64,000 nucleotides of DNA. Origin: Plumapathes pennacea (Eukaryota; Cnidaria; Anthozoa; Antipatharia; Myriopathidae). Location: positions 6,136,001 through 6,200,000 of the forward strand of contig OZ038471.1 in the NCBI GenBank assembly GCA_964036295.1. Direction: 5' to 3'. Both the position numbers and the translations under genes were made by a program. Each line of letters begins with the position of its first letter. Position 1 is the first letter of the stretch. The notes beneath the pieces were generated by a model, which saw only the letters and a program-made list of their open reading frames with translations, was not told the DNA's origin and did not search any database. Of this stretch, positions 13,891 through 25,642 are shown piece by piece.

Positions 13891-13989
13891 GTGTAATATA
13901 GTCTCATCTAAACACGCGGGAAGTTGGGAGAACACGAGAGTAAAGGAAACCACAAGGCCGCCGAGTGTTTAGATGAGGCTATATTACAC
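13891..13989. repeat. fold-back element, family F1
   Basis: The ends GTGTAATATAGTCTCATCTA and TAGATGAGGCTATATTACAC pair as inverted repeats. The middle part is A/G-rich. The same family occurs as a larger hairpin at 45648-45790 and as partial copies near 18205-18290 and 51755-51960. The tail continuing to about 14030 (CGTTATATATTTCTTTT) is shared with those copies. Confidence 0.75.
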
Positions 13990-14498
13990 GGGAACACGTT
14001 ATATATTTCTTTTATAAAACAACTAGACTGGCATTGCCAGTGAGCTCGCGGTGTGAGTTGCGTCGAGACCAGAATAATTATACTAAAATGGAAAGTAGGG
14101 ACAAGAGTGGAACTCCCAAGAGGGACTTCCAGTTTCTCACTAGAAAAATATCGCACAGTTATAGAGAACTTGGCTGTAGACACCTTGCTCAAATGAAACC
14201 TGATTAAACTATAAATTATCATTACAACACTCATACACTTGCTTCTTAAAGGTTGAGCGACCCTGCATTTTGAGAATGCGTGACATATCTTTTTATACCG
14301 AATCAAGGTTATCGACGCCATATTGCCGGGGGTGCAAAAGGATTGGGGCGAGCGCGCGGCCAACCCACTCAAACACATAGCGAACGCTTGTAAACAGTAA
14401 TACTTACTCTCTTCTCTTCGAATATTTTGCCAGTTTTTTACATAGTACAGCCTTGAGATTTAAACAGCTTACCAAGAAGATCATCTTTACTACATTTT

Positions 14499-14879
14499 GT
14501 GGTTATTTATATCGTAGTCGATGCCGAGACAGGCAGAAGAAACGCTCGAATACGAAGACTTTTAAACTGGACCGTCACCTCGCTGAAGGACTTCTTAGCA
14601 CTTCGGGGACTGAAACAAAGCGGCAAGAAAGCCGAGCTCGTTGCTAGAGCTTTTGGTGCTTATGAACTAAAAGCACCAAAGAAATTCTCGCAAGAGGAAA
14701 TCAATAAGAAGCTTCAAGAAGAGTACCAACATGATTTATGCAGTGTATGTTTAAGGCAAGATATCCCTGTGGGTCAGGAACATATATGCACCATTTGCAA
14801 GAAAGCTGTCCATGCATGGTGCAGTAATCATGTGGACATTACCAGCTCAGCTGACTTGGTATGTGCACTATGTTGCTAA
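14499..14879 (+). CDS. transposon ORF2: SAP domain plus zinc-finger, 126 aa
   Basis: From ATG 14499 the protein has a SAP-type DNA-binding helix pair (about residues 26-50, SLKDFLALRGLKQSGKKAEL). It then has a compact Cys/His cluster at the C-terminus (CSVCLRQDI, HICTICKKAVHAWCSNH, CALCC), probably two zinc sites of PHD/RING-like spacing. It lies just inside the left inverted repeat and faces the transposase gene. In related elements the second gene carries a YqaJ-type nuclease. No nuclease motif is present here, and 14880-15490 is AT-rich with stops, so the nuclease part was either lost or never present. It is an accessory DNA-binding protein of the transposon by position; the function is inferred. 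Confidence 0.65.
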   Translation: MVIYIVVDAETGRRNARIRRLLNWTVTSLKDFLALRGLKQSGKKAELVARAFGAYELKAPKKFSQEEINKKLQEEYQHDLCSVCLRQDIPVGQEHICTICKKAVHAWCSNHVDITSSADLVCALCC

Positions 14880-15494
14880 TAAAATAGCACAATTAATAGA
14901 CTACTAAGTATAAATTTTTATTTTATAATCTTTATTGTACATATTGTTGGCATCTCTTTTCTGGTAATAATGTAAATATCCATATTTTATTAACTGAAAC
15001 AAAAGTTTCAATATCAGATTAAATAATATTGACTACAACATGTATATAAATATTAGCCACAACATAATAATTTTGGAACTCCATGCACATAGAAAACAAA
15101 TGTTTTCTATTTTTATATACATGTTTTCCATTTAAGTTTGCAATTATTAAATATTTTAAAACGTTTTGTTATAATTGGCTTGTACAATCACTTTCTCTTC
15201 ACTGTGTTCAATTAAATTTTTTGGCACTGAGGAAGACATTTATGATAAATATGCTTATAAATATTAATAAAATATATTGTTATTTGTCACAATTTGTTTC
15301 ATTGTTCATCTTTTGGGTCTGCTAAGCTAGAACTTATTTGCTAACATCAGTGCATATTCAAGAGTAGTTATCATTGGACTGTGAAAGAATATTTAATATA
15401 ACTAGTTATACATGTACTTTGTGTCTAGTAGTGTTTACTAGTTTTGAAATTATTTCATAGTCCATGAAAGCTTTTCTAGTATATAGTAAGGTTG

Positions 15495-16892
15495 TTACTC
15501 ACACAAAGAGGGAAGTAGATTGCAAAGAGCACAGCATACTTTCACAATGTCATCTACAAGAGGTAGTAGACTGATTGGCAACTCATGTTTCAAAATGCGG
15601 AACAGTTTGATCCTACCAATAGCCTGCTCAACATAAATTCTCACATTGGCAATATTTGATGTTTTTCTGACATCAGATGGCAACATCTGCATTGAGGCGG
15701 CGCAACTTGGAGGAATACATAATGTAGCCATGGACATCATGAGGTCCTCTCTGATTTTGAATCCTCGATCAGCCATTACTTCATCATAAGGCTCAATAAT
15801 GTTCAGGAAACCACAACTTCTAACAATGTAGGCATCTGACGCCCTTCCTCCATAGTTTGGGGATACATAAGAAATAGCACCTGTGGGGGTTATGGCTACC
15901 AATACCTTGCATGTATAGTGATGCTTATATTCACTCCACAGAGCAGCAGCAAGGTTTAAACCACTCGGAGTCTCCGTGAAGCACTCAAAGCAATCTATAA
16001 TACATCTGACCTTTGGATACAGTTTCTTGAAACATGATGGCAGAGTGGTTTTTACTTACTGTTTGCTCGGCCAGATAATAAGTACAGAGAGCTCTTTTGA
16101 CATTAGCTTGACCCAGGTTATAAACACACTGCTGACAGTACCTGATGACACCATAAATCTAAATGCAAGATCTTCATTTATAAGGCCTAGTTTTAGTTTC
16201 ATCAATGTTAACAGGAATTCTTGCTGTAGGTCGAGTTTTCTACCTGGGCCAGGGCGATTTCTTGGTAGATCTAGAGCAGGAGGAATACCGTCATATTTAG
16301 GTTCCTCTTTCGCGGTTTGTTTTGGTCCGCGCCAGTACTGCATATTTTGCGCCTTTATAAACAAATGTTCGAATAAGCACTTGAATACTTTTGTTGATGG
16401 TAAGCCAGTGAATGTCTTTACATCTGATTCTCTTGTTATTTGCTCAAAGCGCATCGCCACTCGCAAATCGAAATTATCGTCGTCACTTTCATCGGTAGCG
16501 CACTCGTGCTGACTTGTCACCTCAGATGTCTCGCCTTCGGGTTCTTCGCTTGTCAATCGCTCCCTTATTTTGGGTTTTTTTGGTGATTGTTTCGTCAGAA
16601 ATTCGCTTAATGTTAAAAACAATGTTGGGTAATCCGTTCTAGAGTTATTTGGTGTTCTCTTGCCTTCGGGGAAATGATTCGAGCAGACAAATGTTCCTTG
16701 CGCTCCCGGCTGTGGATTAAAGTTATCACTTCGACCTTTTGAGACTTGCTTCAGCCACAATGCGGCCAGGTCTCCTTCTTTTGGCCACTTATGGAACTTG
16801 AGTTCTTTCACGTGAGATCGTACTGTTAGTAGATCGGGATAACGCCTATCATTGTCGCAAAATCCAACGCAACAGCGAGCGTGTTTTGGCAT
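15495..16892 (-). pseudogene. THAP-domain DDE transposase with one internal stop
   Basis: Reading from ATG at 16892, the frame runs 278 codons, meets a single TAA at 16056-16058, then continues in the same frame to the final stop at 15495 (about 465 codons in all). The N-terminus is a THAP zinc finger (about 1-95; CCVGFC, then CSNHFPEG). A helix-turn-helix region follows (about 210-265; LKLGLINEDLAFRF, SSGTVSSVFITWV). Past the stop lies a DDE_Tnp_4-like catalytic domain with all three acidic residues in context: D of CIIDCFECF, D of VMADRGF and E of YVEQAIGR. The stop lies inside an otherwise intact domain, so it looks like one recent nonsense change. An alternative is a short intron, since the stop overlaps a donor-like GTAAGT, but the downstream residues between stop and catalytic core look coding. 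Confidence 0.8.
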
Positions 16893-16979
16893 ATTAATCT
16901 ATCCGCCATGTATTGGCCGCGCGCTCGCCCCAATCCTTTTGCACCCCCAGCAATATGGCGTCGATAACCTTGATTCGGT

Positions 16980-19900
16980 CTATTGATTTTTGACAGTTTG
17001 ACTTCGACTCTTATTTCTAACGAGAGGCCGCGATTAATCCAGCCTTCGCTTCAATACTTTTGTGTTTTCTTTTATTAACTGAATACGTTTCTTCTATCAG
17101 GCTTTTGAGTTTTCGTGTTCTGTAACAAGCGAGGAATGTAACACGACACTTGTTTACGTCAATATTATTGCGGTTTTGTTCACAGTGTGTTCAGTCCATT
17201 TGTGACTGCAAACTCAATGCTCAGGACTATTTCGGTGTATTTTTCATATCTGGTATACAATGACCATTGCGAAACAAAGGCTACATGATCGAATGAAAGA
17301 AACATTTCAACAGGCAAAGTACGATAAGCAGAAGAATTTTATGAGGCAACAGATGTCATGTACAAAGTAAAGCATAAATCGCCATTGTTTTGCAGCTAAA
17401 GCTCATCGTAGCTTTGGTTTCCGTTTTCGGTCTGTTATCTTCCCAGAAGTATTTCGTGCCGCCACAGAAAGTTTCGTCGGGACTAAATATTTAGCGGCGA
17501 CAGAGAAATTTGCAATCCCCGAGCGGTATCTATCAAACATTTGTTTACGGCTATTCTCAAAGCTTCCGCTTGAACTTAAGAACGCAAGCCAAAATTGTTC
17601 CCTAAAATCCAGTTTATCCGTGCATGTTCCACAGAGCCCAATGGTGTTGAGTTTGGATGGGATGCAGTTAACTTTTACACACAAGTAACGAGCAATTCAC
17701 TGGCCACATCTCAAGTTACATACATACATAAATATTTTTATTGATGCTCCCCTCAAGGGGCTTTTCAGCAACAATTTGGCTTCGCCATATTACTGTGGAG
17801 TACAGGCACTGAGGGTGGTCACTGCCAGAGATTTGTTTACGTCCTCAGTGGTTCTTTTACGTCCCCCCTGTTATCAAGTATAGAAGTATAGGGAGACGGG
17901 ACCGCCATTTTACGTAGTCAGCCGAGCCAAGTGAAGATCTTACCATCTGCTGTTAGAAACAAAGGCAGCATCTTCTCTTCAGTTATTTTAAGACCCGAGT
18001 GCTGGTCCGGCCGGGGTTCGAACCCGCGATATCCCGCACGAAAGACCGGCACTCAACCAACTGAGCCAGCCGGGCGGCGGTTTACGTCATCGCATATCAC
18101 GTGATTATATGAACCAATCACCGTGTGCTGATTCTCGACCCAGAAGAAAAAAAAACTCCATTTTTAAGCTCGCCGGGGCCACACCCCGCGAGCAATTAGT
18201 CAAGTAACGCGTCAGCGTGTAATATACTCTCATCTAACACGGTTATTTAGCCAATCAGGGCGCGCGTAGTATCATAGTTATTTTATAAACGGTAATATGC
18301 CACAACCTATCTCTAAATCAAACTCGTATGCAAAGGGTTTTTTTTTTAAGTTTCGCTGCAGTTTTTTCACAAACCTTACTATCAATGTTAAACTTCGCGG
18401 CAAAAGAATACTATAAATCATTACACGGTCCTTACTTCAAGAATGAGGTAAAAAATATACACGCGAGGCGGACAATCTGCTTATAAAATTATCTGTGAAT
18501 TCGCGCGGTTTATACTCCACACTAATCTGTTTTTGTTTAAAACGCATGGTATTTTTTATGCGTTTTTGCTTTTCGTACCTAAAACGATACCCTAAAAAAC
18601 GGGGGTTTTCAAAAACGGTTCCAAAAATGGCTTTTGAAACAGGATGAGTTTTCGAATGAAAACGAATTAGTGTGGACAGGCGAAAACGGGTATTTTTGAA
18701 AAAAACATTTAGTGTGGACGTCCAAGTAGGCACCTGTTCTCTTTATGTCCTCGACAGCACAAATTTTGAAGTTATCTAACGTACACACTAATAGAGTAAT
18801 TTATGCCGTGTTTACACAAGACACAGCTACCGCAGTGAAATATTTACCACAGTAAAATTTGCATTTATAGCATGCCCTATCAGATAGTGAACTTGCATTT
18901 GCCACGGTAAATGTTTTATATTTTTGTTCTTGAACTACATTTACCAAATAATCTGCACGCAGCCCGTGGTATCTTTACTGAAGTAACCTGACTAATAAGC
19001 TAAAATATTTTACCTTGGCAAATGTGTCTCGTAAAAACACGGCATAAGAAAAAGTCGACCGAATATCATTTATATTTAACCCTGAGATCGACATCGGATC
19101 GTTTTAACTGCTTTTTGTTACCCAAGCACAGGTGTTTTTTTTAGACGATAGTTTGTTTCTCAAAAGAATGTGTGGTTTGTACGTCAAAAGACGGATTGGA
19201 AATTTGTAACTGAGTGCTGCTCGAGGGGATGTTTAAATTATTCAGTGGAATTCTCCTAAGTGAGATGAGCTGCAAGTACTTATTGAACTCCCTTCATAAA
19301 GGCGAATACTTGATGTTTACAAATTTATATTGATGGAAAATAAAGGCATAGAATAGAAACGATCCCATTCAATAGCCCAGGATGCAAAACCAAGGTTCAA
19401 TTTAGAGTGTTGAGTTTTTACAAAGTTCAATGTGCTTGAGGAGTTACACGTTCGTTTGTGGATTGTGGAAAATGGATTAACACCGACATAAACGTTTCCA
19501 ATTTGTATTCGCAGAGTTGAGGACTTGGCACAATATATGATATCCTACATTTGCATATTTATTTCTATTTCGTATCTCGCGATACCTAAAAAGTAAAATG
19601 CTCTAAACATAACCCGAAACCCAACCCTAACCCTAGGCCTAAAAAAATAAAACTAAAAATCAAAAAATCAAACACTCTCAGAAACCCCAATATAAAAAAT
19701 TGCATTTACAAGGTCAATACAGAAAATTCGTATTTCTTGCCATGGTTGTTTAATACTTGATGAGAGTCAAAATTTGCCTATTGGCCGAATTATTTCATCT
19801 TAAGTGACAAGCATGGCTGAGTGCATATAATATAACAATGTTTGTCTCATTTATTCATATTTAGTTTTTCCCGTGAGTGTTTTATTCTGCCATTGTCAGA

Positions 19901-20035
19901 GAAGCTGGTCACCTGTGTGCGATAAAAATACGCAGTAAAGTTTTTGCAGTTTAGTTTGGATGAAACCTTTACTGTGTTCCTCGGGTTTTATTTTTTGTCC
20001 CAGTTGGAATACAGCTTGCTCACGACAATCTCGAA
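16980..20035. other. intergenic; SINE and repeat fragments
   Basis: No gene was recognised. A 93-codon minus-strand frame (17403-17684) has no known motif. The stretch holds the SINE (about 17716-18078), a fragment of fold-back family F1 (about 18205-18290) and a region at 18380-18730 with repeated AAAACG/GTGTGGACG motifs typical of small dispersed elements. The rest to 20035 is AT-rich and should contain the promoter for the gene starting at 20036. Confidence 0.5.
17716..18078 (-). mobile_element. tRNA-derived SINE (tRNA-Glu-like head)
   Basis: On the minus strand, 18075 down to about 18004 folds as a tRNA-like cloverleaf: pairing acceptor arms GCCCGGC/GCCGGAC, an A box with TGGCTCAGTTGG and a perfect B box GGTTCGAACCC. 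The anticodon loop CTTTCGT would give TTC (Glu), but the anticodon stem has a mismatch, as expected for a SINE head. About 290 bp of unrelated body follow. They end in a short simple-repeat tail (TTTATGTATGTATGTAA), the usual form of a LINE-mobilised SINE. Target duplications were not identified. Confidence 0.8.
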
Positions 20036-23000
20036 ATGTCCACTCCAAGGCTAGTTTTGTTAACAGTATTCATGCTTGCTTCTGAGACAAATGCGAATGG
20101 TAAGTGTCTAGGTTAGAGGAGCACCCATCAGAGCTGTTCCACAAAATATGTGTTCCGCACTGCAACCTGTCCTGGCTGGCATGAGAACTATCTGCTTTTT
20201 TGCTGGTTGGGAAAAAAAAGATAAATCGGACTGCTGGGAGAGAGATAGCCGTTTTCAGTTTCGCTGGAGGCGTGGGAACAAGCAAGACTGCAATTGAGGC
20301 TGCATTTTTGTTTGAAATGCTGACATTTTCTGACAAAGTCGTGCATCATCAAGTTGCTGGCTGGGGGATTTTCTGGGACTGCTCTGCTGGGAAACGGATA
20401 TTCTGAATTGCCTTCCTGGGAGTGTGTAACACCTCTGTGTTTGCCAGCAACGTAAAAAAAGCAGAAAATAAACTATATTTTGGACAAATAACCATACGTT
20501 TGCGCAAACTAACATATTTTGAGAAATATCTTCGTTGGGTGCTCTCGTAGGCTAAACCGTTAGATTCCTGGGCTCAGTTGTTCAAAGCACAATTAGGCTA
20601 ATTCTGAATTAGGAGCAAACGTTTCGTTATCTTTAAGCCTGGGAACAGGAGGGTTTTGCTCAGAACTCAGCGTTATTGATAAGTTTTGAGCTAAAGGAAG
20701 CTTTTTTTTTTAACAATACCTTTCCTTTTGTTAGCCAACAGGACGAAGGAAAGAGTTTGGTTAATCCTGGATTAGCTTAATCGTGCTTTGCTGGTGACTT
20801 CAGGTCAACTAATCGATAAAGCTAATAAGTTAAATTTGTGTGCAGTAAACTCAGTCAGTAAACGGACTCTTATAGGCTCCCGTCGATCACGAAAACAGGG
20901 CTTTAGCGGCTCTTTTTTTATTTAGTTACTAACTGTCAAGGCTCTTTGGGCCGACATTTTTGTAAGCGGACAGCTCTAATTACAGACGTCTTTACGAAAC
21001 ACTGTTTAACTCTGCCTCAGTCAAACTCTGTATTTACAAATTGATCATCTCGGTTTAACTCTGGCTCAGTCATGTTTTCAGTAAAACTGGGTTTCTTTCT
21101 TGGTATTTGATGTGTAATTTCTTTGAACATGACCTTGTGAGCTAGAATCTACGTTGCTAATACGGTAAAACCGCAGACTTTTCACAATATTCTCTTCATT
21201 CTATATTCACAGAAAATTGCAGAAAGATTACCTTTTTGCACCAAATCTTTGGAAAAGCTCTGCAAAACCACCTCATCAGACGCTTCGAAACGAACAGCTG
21301 CGAGCTTTGTCAGATACAATGCTATCTGGAGAAGAGATGCGTATCTTACAACTGTGGAAACAACGCATGCGACTTGAACTCATCGGATCATATTCTACAC
21401 CCGAAAGATCTGGTGGAACGTAAAGGAATCATTTACCGTGCAACAGAGGTTAGTGAAGATACCAAAATACTATTTTGTTAAAAAAAGGGTTCGAAAATAT
21501 AAAGGTTTCGGCCGACCTTCCATCTACTTAGTAAAACATTACCATATTAATCCTTATATCAATTGATAACATTTGTCTTTATGTTTTTAATAGAACGCTT
21601 GCAAGGGTCACCAGTGTCGGTCAAACGCAACTTGTTTGAATGGTTTTACAGAGAAAGGCTACAAGTGTGAGTGTTACACCGGTTTCACAGGAGACTTTTG
21701 CCAGAAAGGTCAGTAAAATACGATTTTAGTACGCTTTCAGAATAGCGATCACAGCACACCAACAGTAGATTCAAATTAGGGTGGACCTAAACTTCTGCAT
21801 GATTGGAGGAATTTTTACCTTCTTGATCTGATTGGTTGCTTCTTCATTTGTGATGTGATAGACACCTGTCTTATTATAGTGATCTTTGATATATAAAAGT
21901 TTTTGCAGTTCGAATTTGCAATCGTTGTTTTGCAGTTGAAATGCTTGAGTTTAGCAGTCTACATCAGCGGATGTATTATAGTGTCCCTGATATGCGAATT
22001 GACAGACTCTTCAAACATTGCTCGTCAAAACATTTTCTAAATAAAATATAACTTATATATAACTAAAATAAAATATAATCTACAACTTAGACCTGGGTTT
22101 ATCGCTAAATTGAAGTTTGGACGGACTCGATCCTTATTAACCAGGATTAAGGTTAGCCAGAGGTTTAAAATTACATTTCTAGAACATGGATTGGCGTCGG
22201 TATATCAAGCCTGGTTATTGTTTAAAAATCCGCCCTTATTCTTTTTTCAACTTTAAGTATAAGACAGATATTCAAAGTGCGAGTGAAACTATTCGTAGAT
22301 TTCCCTTGTCTCGTTTTATGCTCTTGTTTTTGTTGTTGTTGTTATTGTTGTTGTTGTTTTATTTTGCATCATAACTATCTATGTATGTAACCTGTACGTT
22401 TTGTCGACAATTTTTGCCAGTGTTTTACCGTTTTACCCGTCTACTGAATTTTAAGTCAGAAAATCTTCTGATATTTTAAAGATGTAGACGAGTGCACAGA
22501 AAACAAACACAACTGCTCTTCAAACGCCACTTGCCACAACACTGATGGCTCGTTCAACTGCAAGTGTAAGAGCGGTTACAAGGGAGACGGTGTAAATTGC
22601 ACAGGTAGGTTGACATTATTCTTTGTAATGATGTCTCACACCTTAAAGCTAACACAATGTTTGCTATATAAAAGTTTGAAGCTTTTTGCCATCCTTTTTG
22701 TGCTGCTTTCTCAGTCGTCGAATAGCGCCTGTTCTTCTGTCTGGAGTGAATGCAGTTTAGATTGCCACACTTTTCACATAATGACTGTAACATTGTCATG
22801 TTTTTCTAGTCTTCCAATTCCTAATTCTTTCTTCTGTATATTATGTTGATAATTAACTTTTGTCTAGTCTGCGTCTACCCCATTCAGATCGCCATCTTAT
22901 CAGTACAGTTGTTAAATTCATAACATGTGAAATTGTATTCTGAAATCGTTTTCCCGATTTCATGCCAATTAATTTAAAGATGTAGACGAATGCACCGAAA

Positions 23001-25642
23001 ACAAACACACCTGCTCTTCAAACGCCACTTGCCACAACACTGATGGTTCGTTCAATTGCAAATGTAAGAGCGGTTACAAGGGAGACGGTGTAAATTGCAC
23101 AGGTAGGTTGACGTTATTCTTTGTAATCATATCTCACACCTTAAAGCTAACACAATGTTTACTATATGAAAGGTTGAAGCTTTTTGCCATCCTTTTTGTG
23201 CTGCTATCTCGGTCGTCGAATAGTGCCTGTTCTTCTGTCTGGAGTGAATGCAGTTTAGATTGTCACACTTTTCACATAATGACTGTAACATTGTCGTGTT
23301 TTTCTAGTCTTCCAATTCCTAATTCTATCTTCTGTATATTATGTTAATAATTAGCTTTTGTCTAGTCTGTGTCTAATCCATTCAGATCGCATCTTATTAG
23401 TTCAGTGGTTAAACTCATAACATGTAAAATTGTAATCTGAAATCGTTTTATTGACTTCATGCCGATGAATTTAAAGATGTAGACGAGTGTAAAGGAGAGA
23501 AACACAACTGCTCTTCAAACGCCACTTGTCATAACACTGATGGTTCGTTCAACTGCAAGTGTAAGAGCGGTTACAAAGGAGACGGGATAAATTGCACAGG
23601 TAAGCTTATATCATACTTTGTAATTATACCTCACACCTTTGAGCTAACGCAATGTTTGTTATTGGAACTGGTTTTGTTACGGACCAGATTTAGGGGGACT
23701 CGCTTCTGGTCTTGTTGACTTCTTTATTCGTAAATCACGGCTGAGTTCTGGGGCTTCGAGACTAACGGAGAGCTCGGGCTCCAAGCCACAACTGAATTCT
23801 ACACTACCCTAGGGATTATATATGCTCAGGGAGCACCGCGTACAGCGGATTACAAAACTTCCTTTTGTGCAAGCAACTAAATTATATAATAAAACCACAA
23901 TGAGATTAGGACGGAAAACGATGGAAAGAAGTTCTGCGGCATAGGTGACTACAAAGGCCCCTAAGCTGTCTGTGCATCATGATTTCGTGCGAACACTTAG
24001 CAGCTTGTTCAAAACGCGCCGGTAAGGCAGACCGACAGGAACGTTCGTGACATACCCGGCGTTTAGGCCTTTCCTGTGGTTTAAGCTGCACACACAGATG
24101 CTTCGCTAACCTTTCATGTGAACTATGCTCCTAAAGGGCTATTGTAATCCTAAGTCCGAAGGTCAAGTTTGAGCTCTTTCGTTTGCAAACACAAGTTAGC
24201 TCTAGGGTAGCCGAAATATTATTCTCTATAATAAATTTCCAAATTGCTCGAATTGTCCCTTGACATTTTGAAGCTTTTTGTCATCCTTTTTGTGCTTCTC
24301 AGTAGTTGAATGCCTTATCTCTGTCTGGAGTGAATACAGTTTAGATTACAGTTCTTCCTCTTCTCTTCACCTTTTTTTTATTCCCAGTTATTGACGAATC
24401 ATGTCAAGCAATCACCAGCAGAGGTGAAAGAAACGACGGGTCTTATCAGGTCACTGCAGTAGAAGGGGCAACATTTTCAGTAAGTAACAAAAACGGACGG
24501 TGTACACCCTTTGCATAAAACCACACCGAAGATTTTAGTGGCGTTAACAGACTCGCTTTCATATTTCTCTCACCACACAGAATCCTTGGGAGAAAATACT
24601 GATGTTATTCAAAACATTCCATTTAAATTATTAACTCTGTTATTGCTGTGTAAAGTTTCAAACTTGTACTTTAAAAATGTAAGGAAATATGAAAAGCGAG
24701 GATGGTTGGGAACATAAATCCGTTTTCTATCCAAACTCCTCACTTTGAATGGAGCCTATATGCTGCTACTACCCTTAAATTTCAGGAGGTTGTGAATTTT
24801 AAAATGACCTTTTACAAATTAAAGTTTAAAGAATTATTTATACAATTAAGTTTGTCCCCAACAAAAATGTGCAACTAAAAAGCTCTTTATACACTTTAAC
24901 CCTTTAGAATAAGGCAAACACAAAGATTAGAAAACACTAAGAGAAAGAAAAGATAACTGACACCCTGAATCCCACTATAAAGGTTTTCTGTGACATCACG
25001 AGTGACAACAAAGGCTGGACTCTTGTAGCGCGATTCTCCAATAACGACGCTAAAAACTGGATGAAGGACAACGGTGAATATTGGTACGATCGACAATCTC
25101 CTGTCGGACAAACTACAAATCCTGTTCACAACACAGATATGATCTCTCCAGCGTTTTGGTCCGTGAAAGGAACAGAGTTCAAGATCACCCGCAGTGATGA
25201 CTCCAGCCACACAGCTCTGCTGCAAACCACAAGCAACTGTCTGTCTGGACACACATTCCGCTCTAAACTCACAAGTTATGGCGACTTCAGAAATGGCAAA
25301 GTGTGGTCCAGTGACAAGTGTCTAGGCAGCTGTGACGTGCAATATGGCGGACAATACAGCAGCACTCACGGATTTCAGCAGGCCCAGTGTGATGGCAGCA
25401 TTCAATCCAGGAACAAGATCGGCTTCTGGTGTGACTACAGCAATGGTGACGGTGCAGTGATGATGATTGGTGGAGGAGGGAGAAGCTGCTATAATGCTGA
25501 TCACGGGATTGGAATCACGGAGACCAATGAAGCGTGTTTTGTTGAGGCGGGTGGAGATGAATCTGAGTATGATTTTGGTTATTATTCATTGACGACCAAG
25601 CCACAAAGCAGCTCCTACTCGCTCAACCTCTGGGTTCGTTAG
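20036..25642 (+). CDS. PAN/EGF/fibrinogen-like secreted protein (skeletal-matrix-like), 511 aa
   Basis: Eight exons: 20036-20099, 21213-21448, 21594-21708, 22482-22604, 22980-23102, 23477-23599, 24388-24479, 24983-25642. Phases agree at every junction and the total is 1536 nt. Domain order: signal peptide (about 1-21, [11 protein letters not shown] core), a PAN/apple module (about 23-100; [21 protein letters not shown]), one EGF (about 101-138), three near-identical calcium-binding EGF modules (DVDEC...KSGYKGDG, about 139-261), a linker, and a fibrinogen-related domain (about 293-511; [42 protein letters not shown]). The order resembles coral skeletal organic matrix proteins with EGF and fibrinogen-like domains. 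Secretion and calcium binding are predicted from the modules; a biomineralisation role is inference. The 3' half is duplicated at 323-3598. Confidence 0.85.
20870..21075. repeat. dispersed repeat, family with GTAAGCGGACAGCTC
   Basis: This segment of intron 1 contains GTAAGCGGACAGCTC, ACGTCTTTACGAAAC and CAGTCAAACTCTGTATTTAC. The same landmarks appear in the same order at about 58265-58460 in intron 24 of OGDH. It is a non-coding dispersed repeat of unknown class. Confidence 0.6.
22482..23599 (+). repeat. tandem exon-plus-intron duplication (about 498-bp unit)
   Basis: Three cbEGF exons start at 22482, 22980 and 23477, so the spacing is 498 and 497 bp. Exons and the introns between them are nearly identical, including intron landmarks such as GCCTGTTCTTCTGTCTGGAG. 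The whole unit (exon plus intron) has therefore been copied in tandem. Because the exons are 123 nt and phase 1-1, unit gain or loss keeps the reading frame. Confidence 0.9.
23675..24265. mobile_element. LTR-like insertion, copy B (591 bp)
   Basis: This is the same element and the same intron position as 521-1752 (start TGTTACGGACC, end CCTTGACA), but it lacks the internal 641 bp. The junction here reads CTACACTACCCTAG, that is one copy of ACACTAC instead of two. The insertion predates duplication of the gene. The size difference arose afterwards. Confidence 0.5.

Larger units (their letters stand above)
14297..16979. mobile_element. THAP/DDE DNA transposon, IS4EU/ISL2EU-like
   Basis: Terminal inverted repeats of 67 bp, 14297-14363 and 16913-16979, are identical except for one base (left end starts ACCGAATCAAGG). 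Between them are two convergent genes: a SAP/zinc-finger ORF on the plus strand (14499-14879) and a THAP plus DDE transposase on the minus strand (15495-16892). Separated by AT-rich filler, this two-gene layout with a THAP-type transposase fits the eukaryotic IS4EU/ISL2EU group. Flanks are TTTAT on the left and CTATT on the right; a clean target duplication cannot be fixed. The near-identical ends suggest recent insertion. Confidence 0.85.

Noticed and set aside
17403-17684. 93-codon minus-strand open frame
   Set aside because: Contains a few cysteines but no motif pattern I recognise and no neighbouring exon.
19610-19640. CCCAACCCTAACCCTAGG, telomere-like
   Set aside because: Only about two copies of the CCCTAA unit; too short to call an interstitial telomere.
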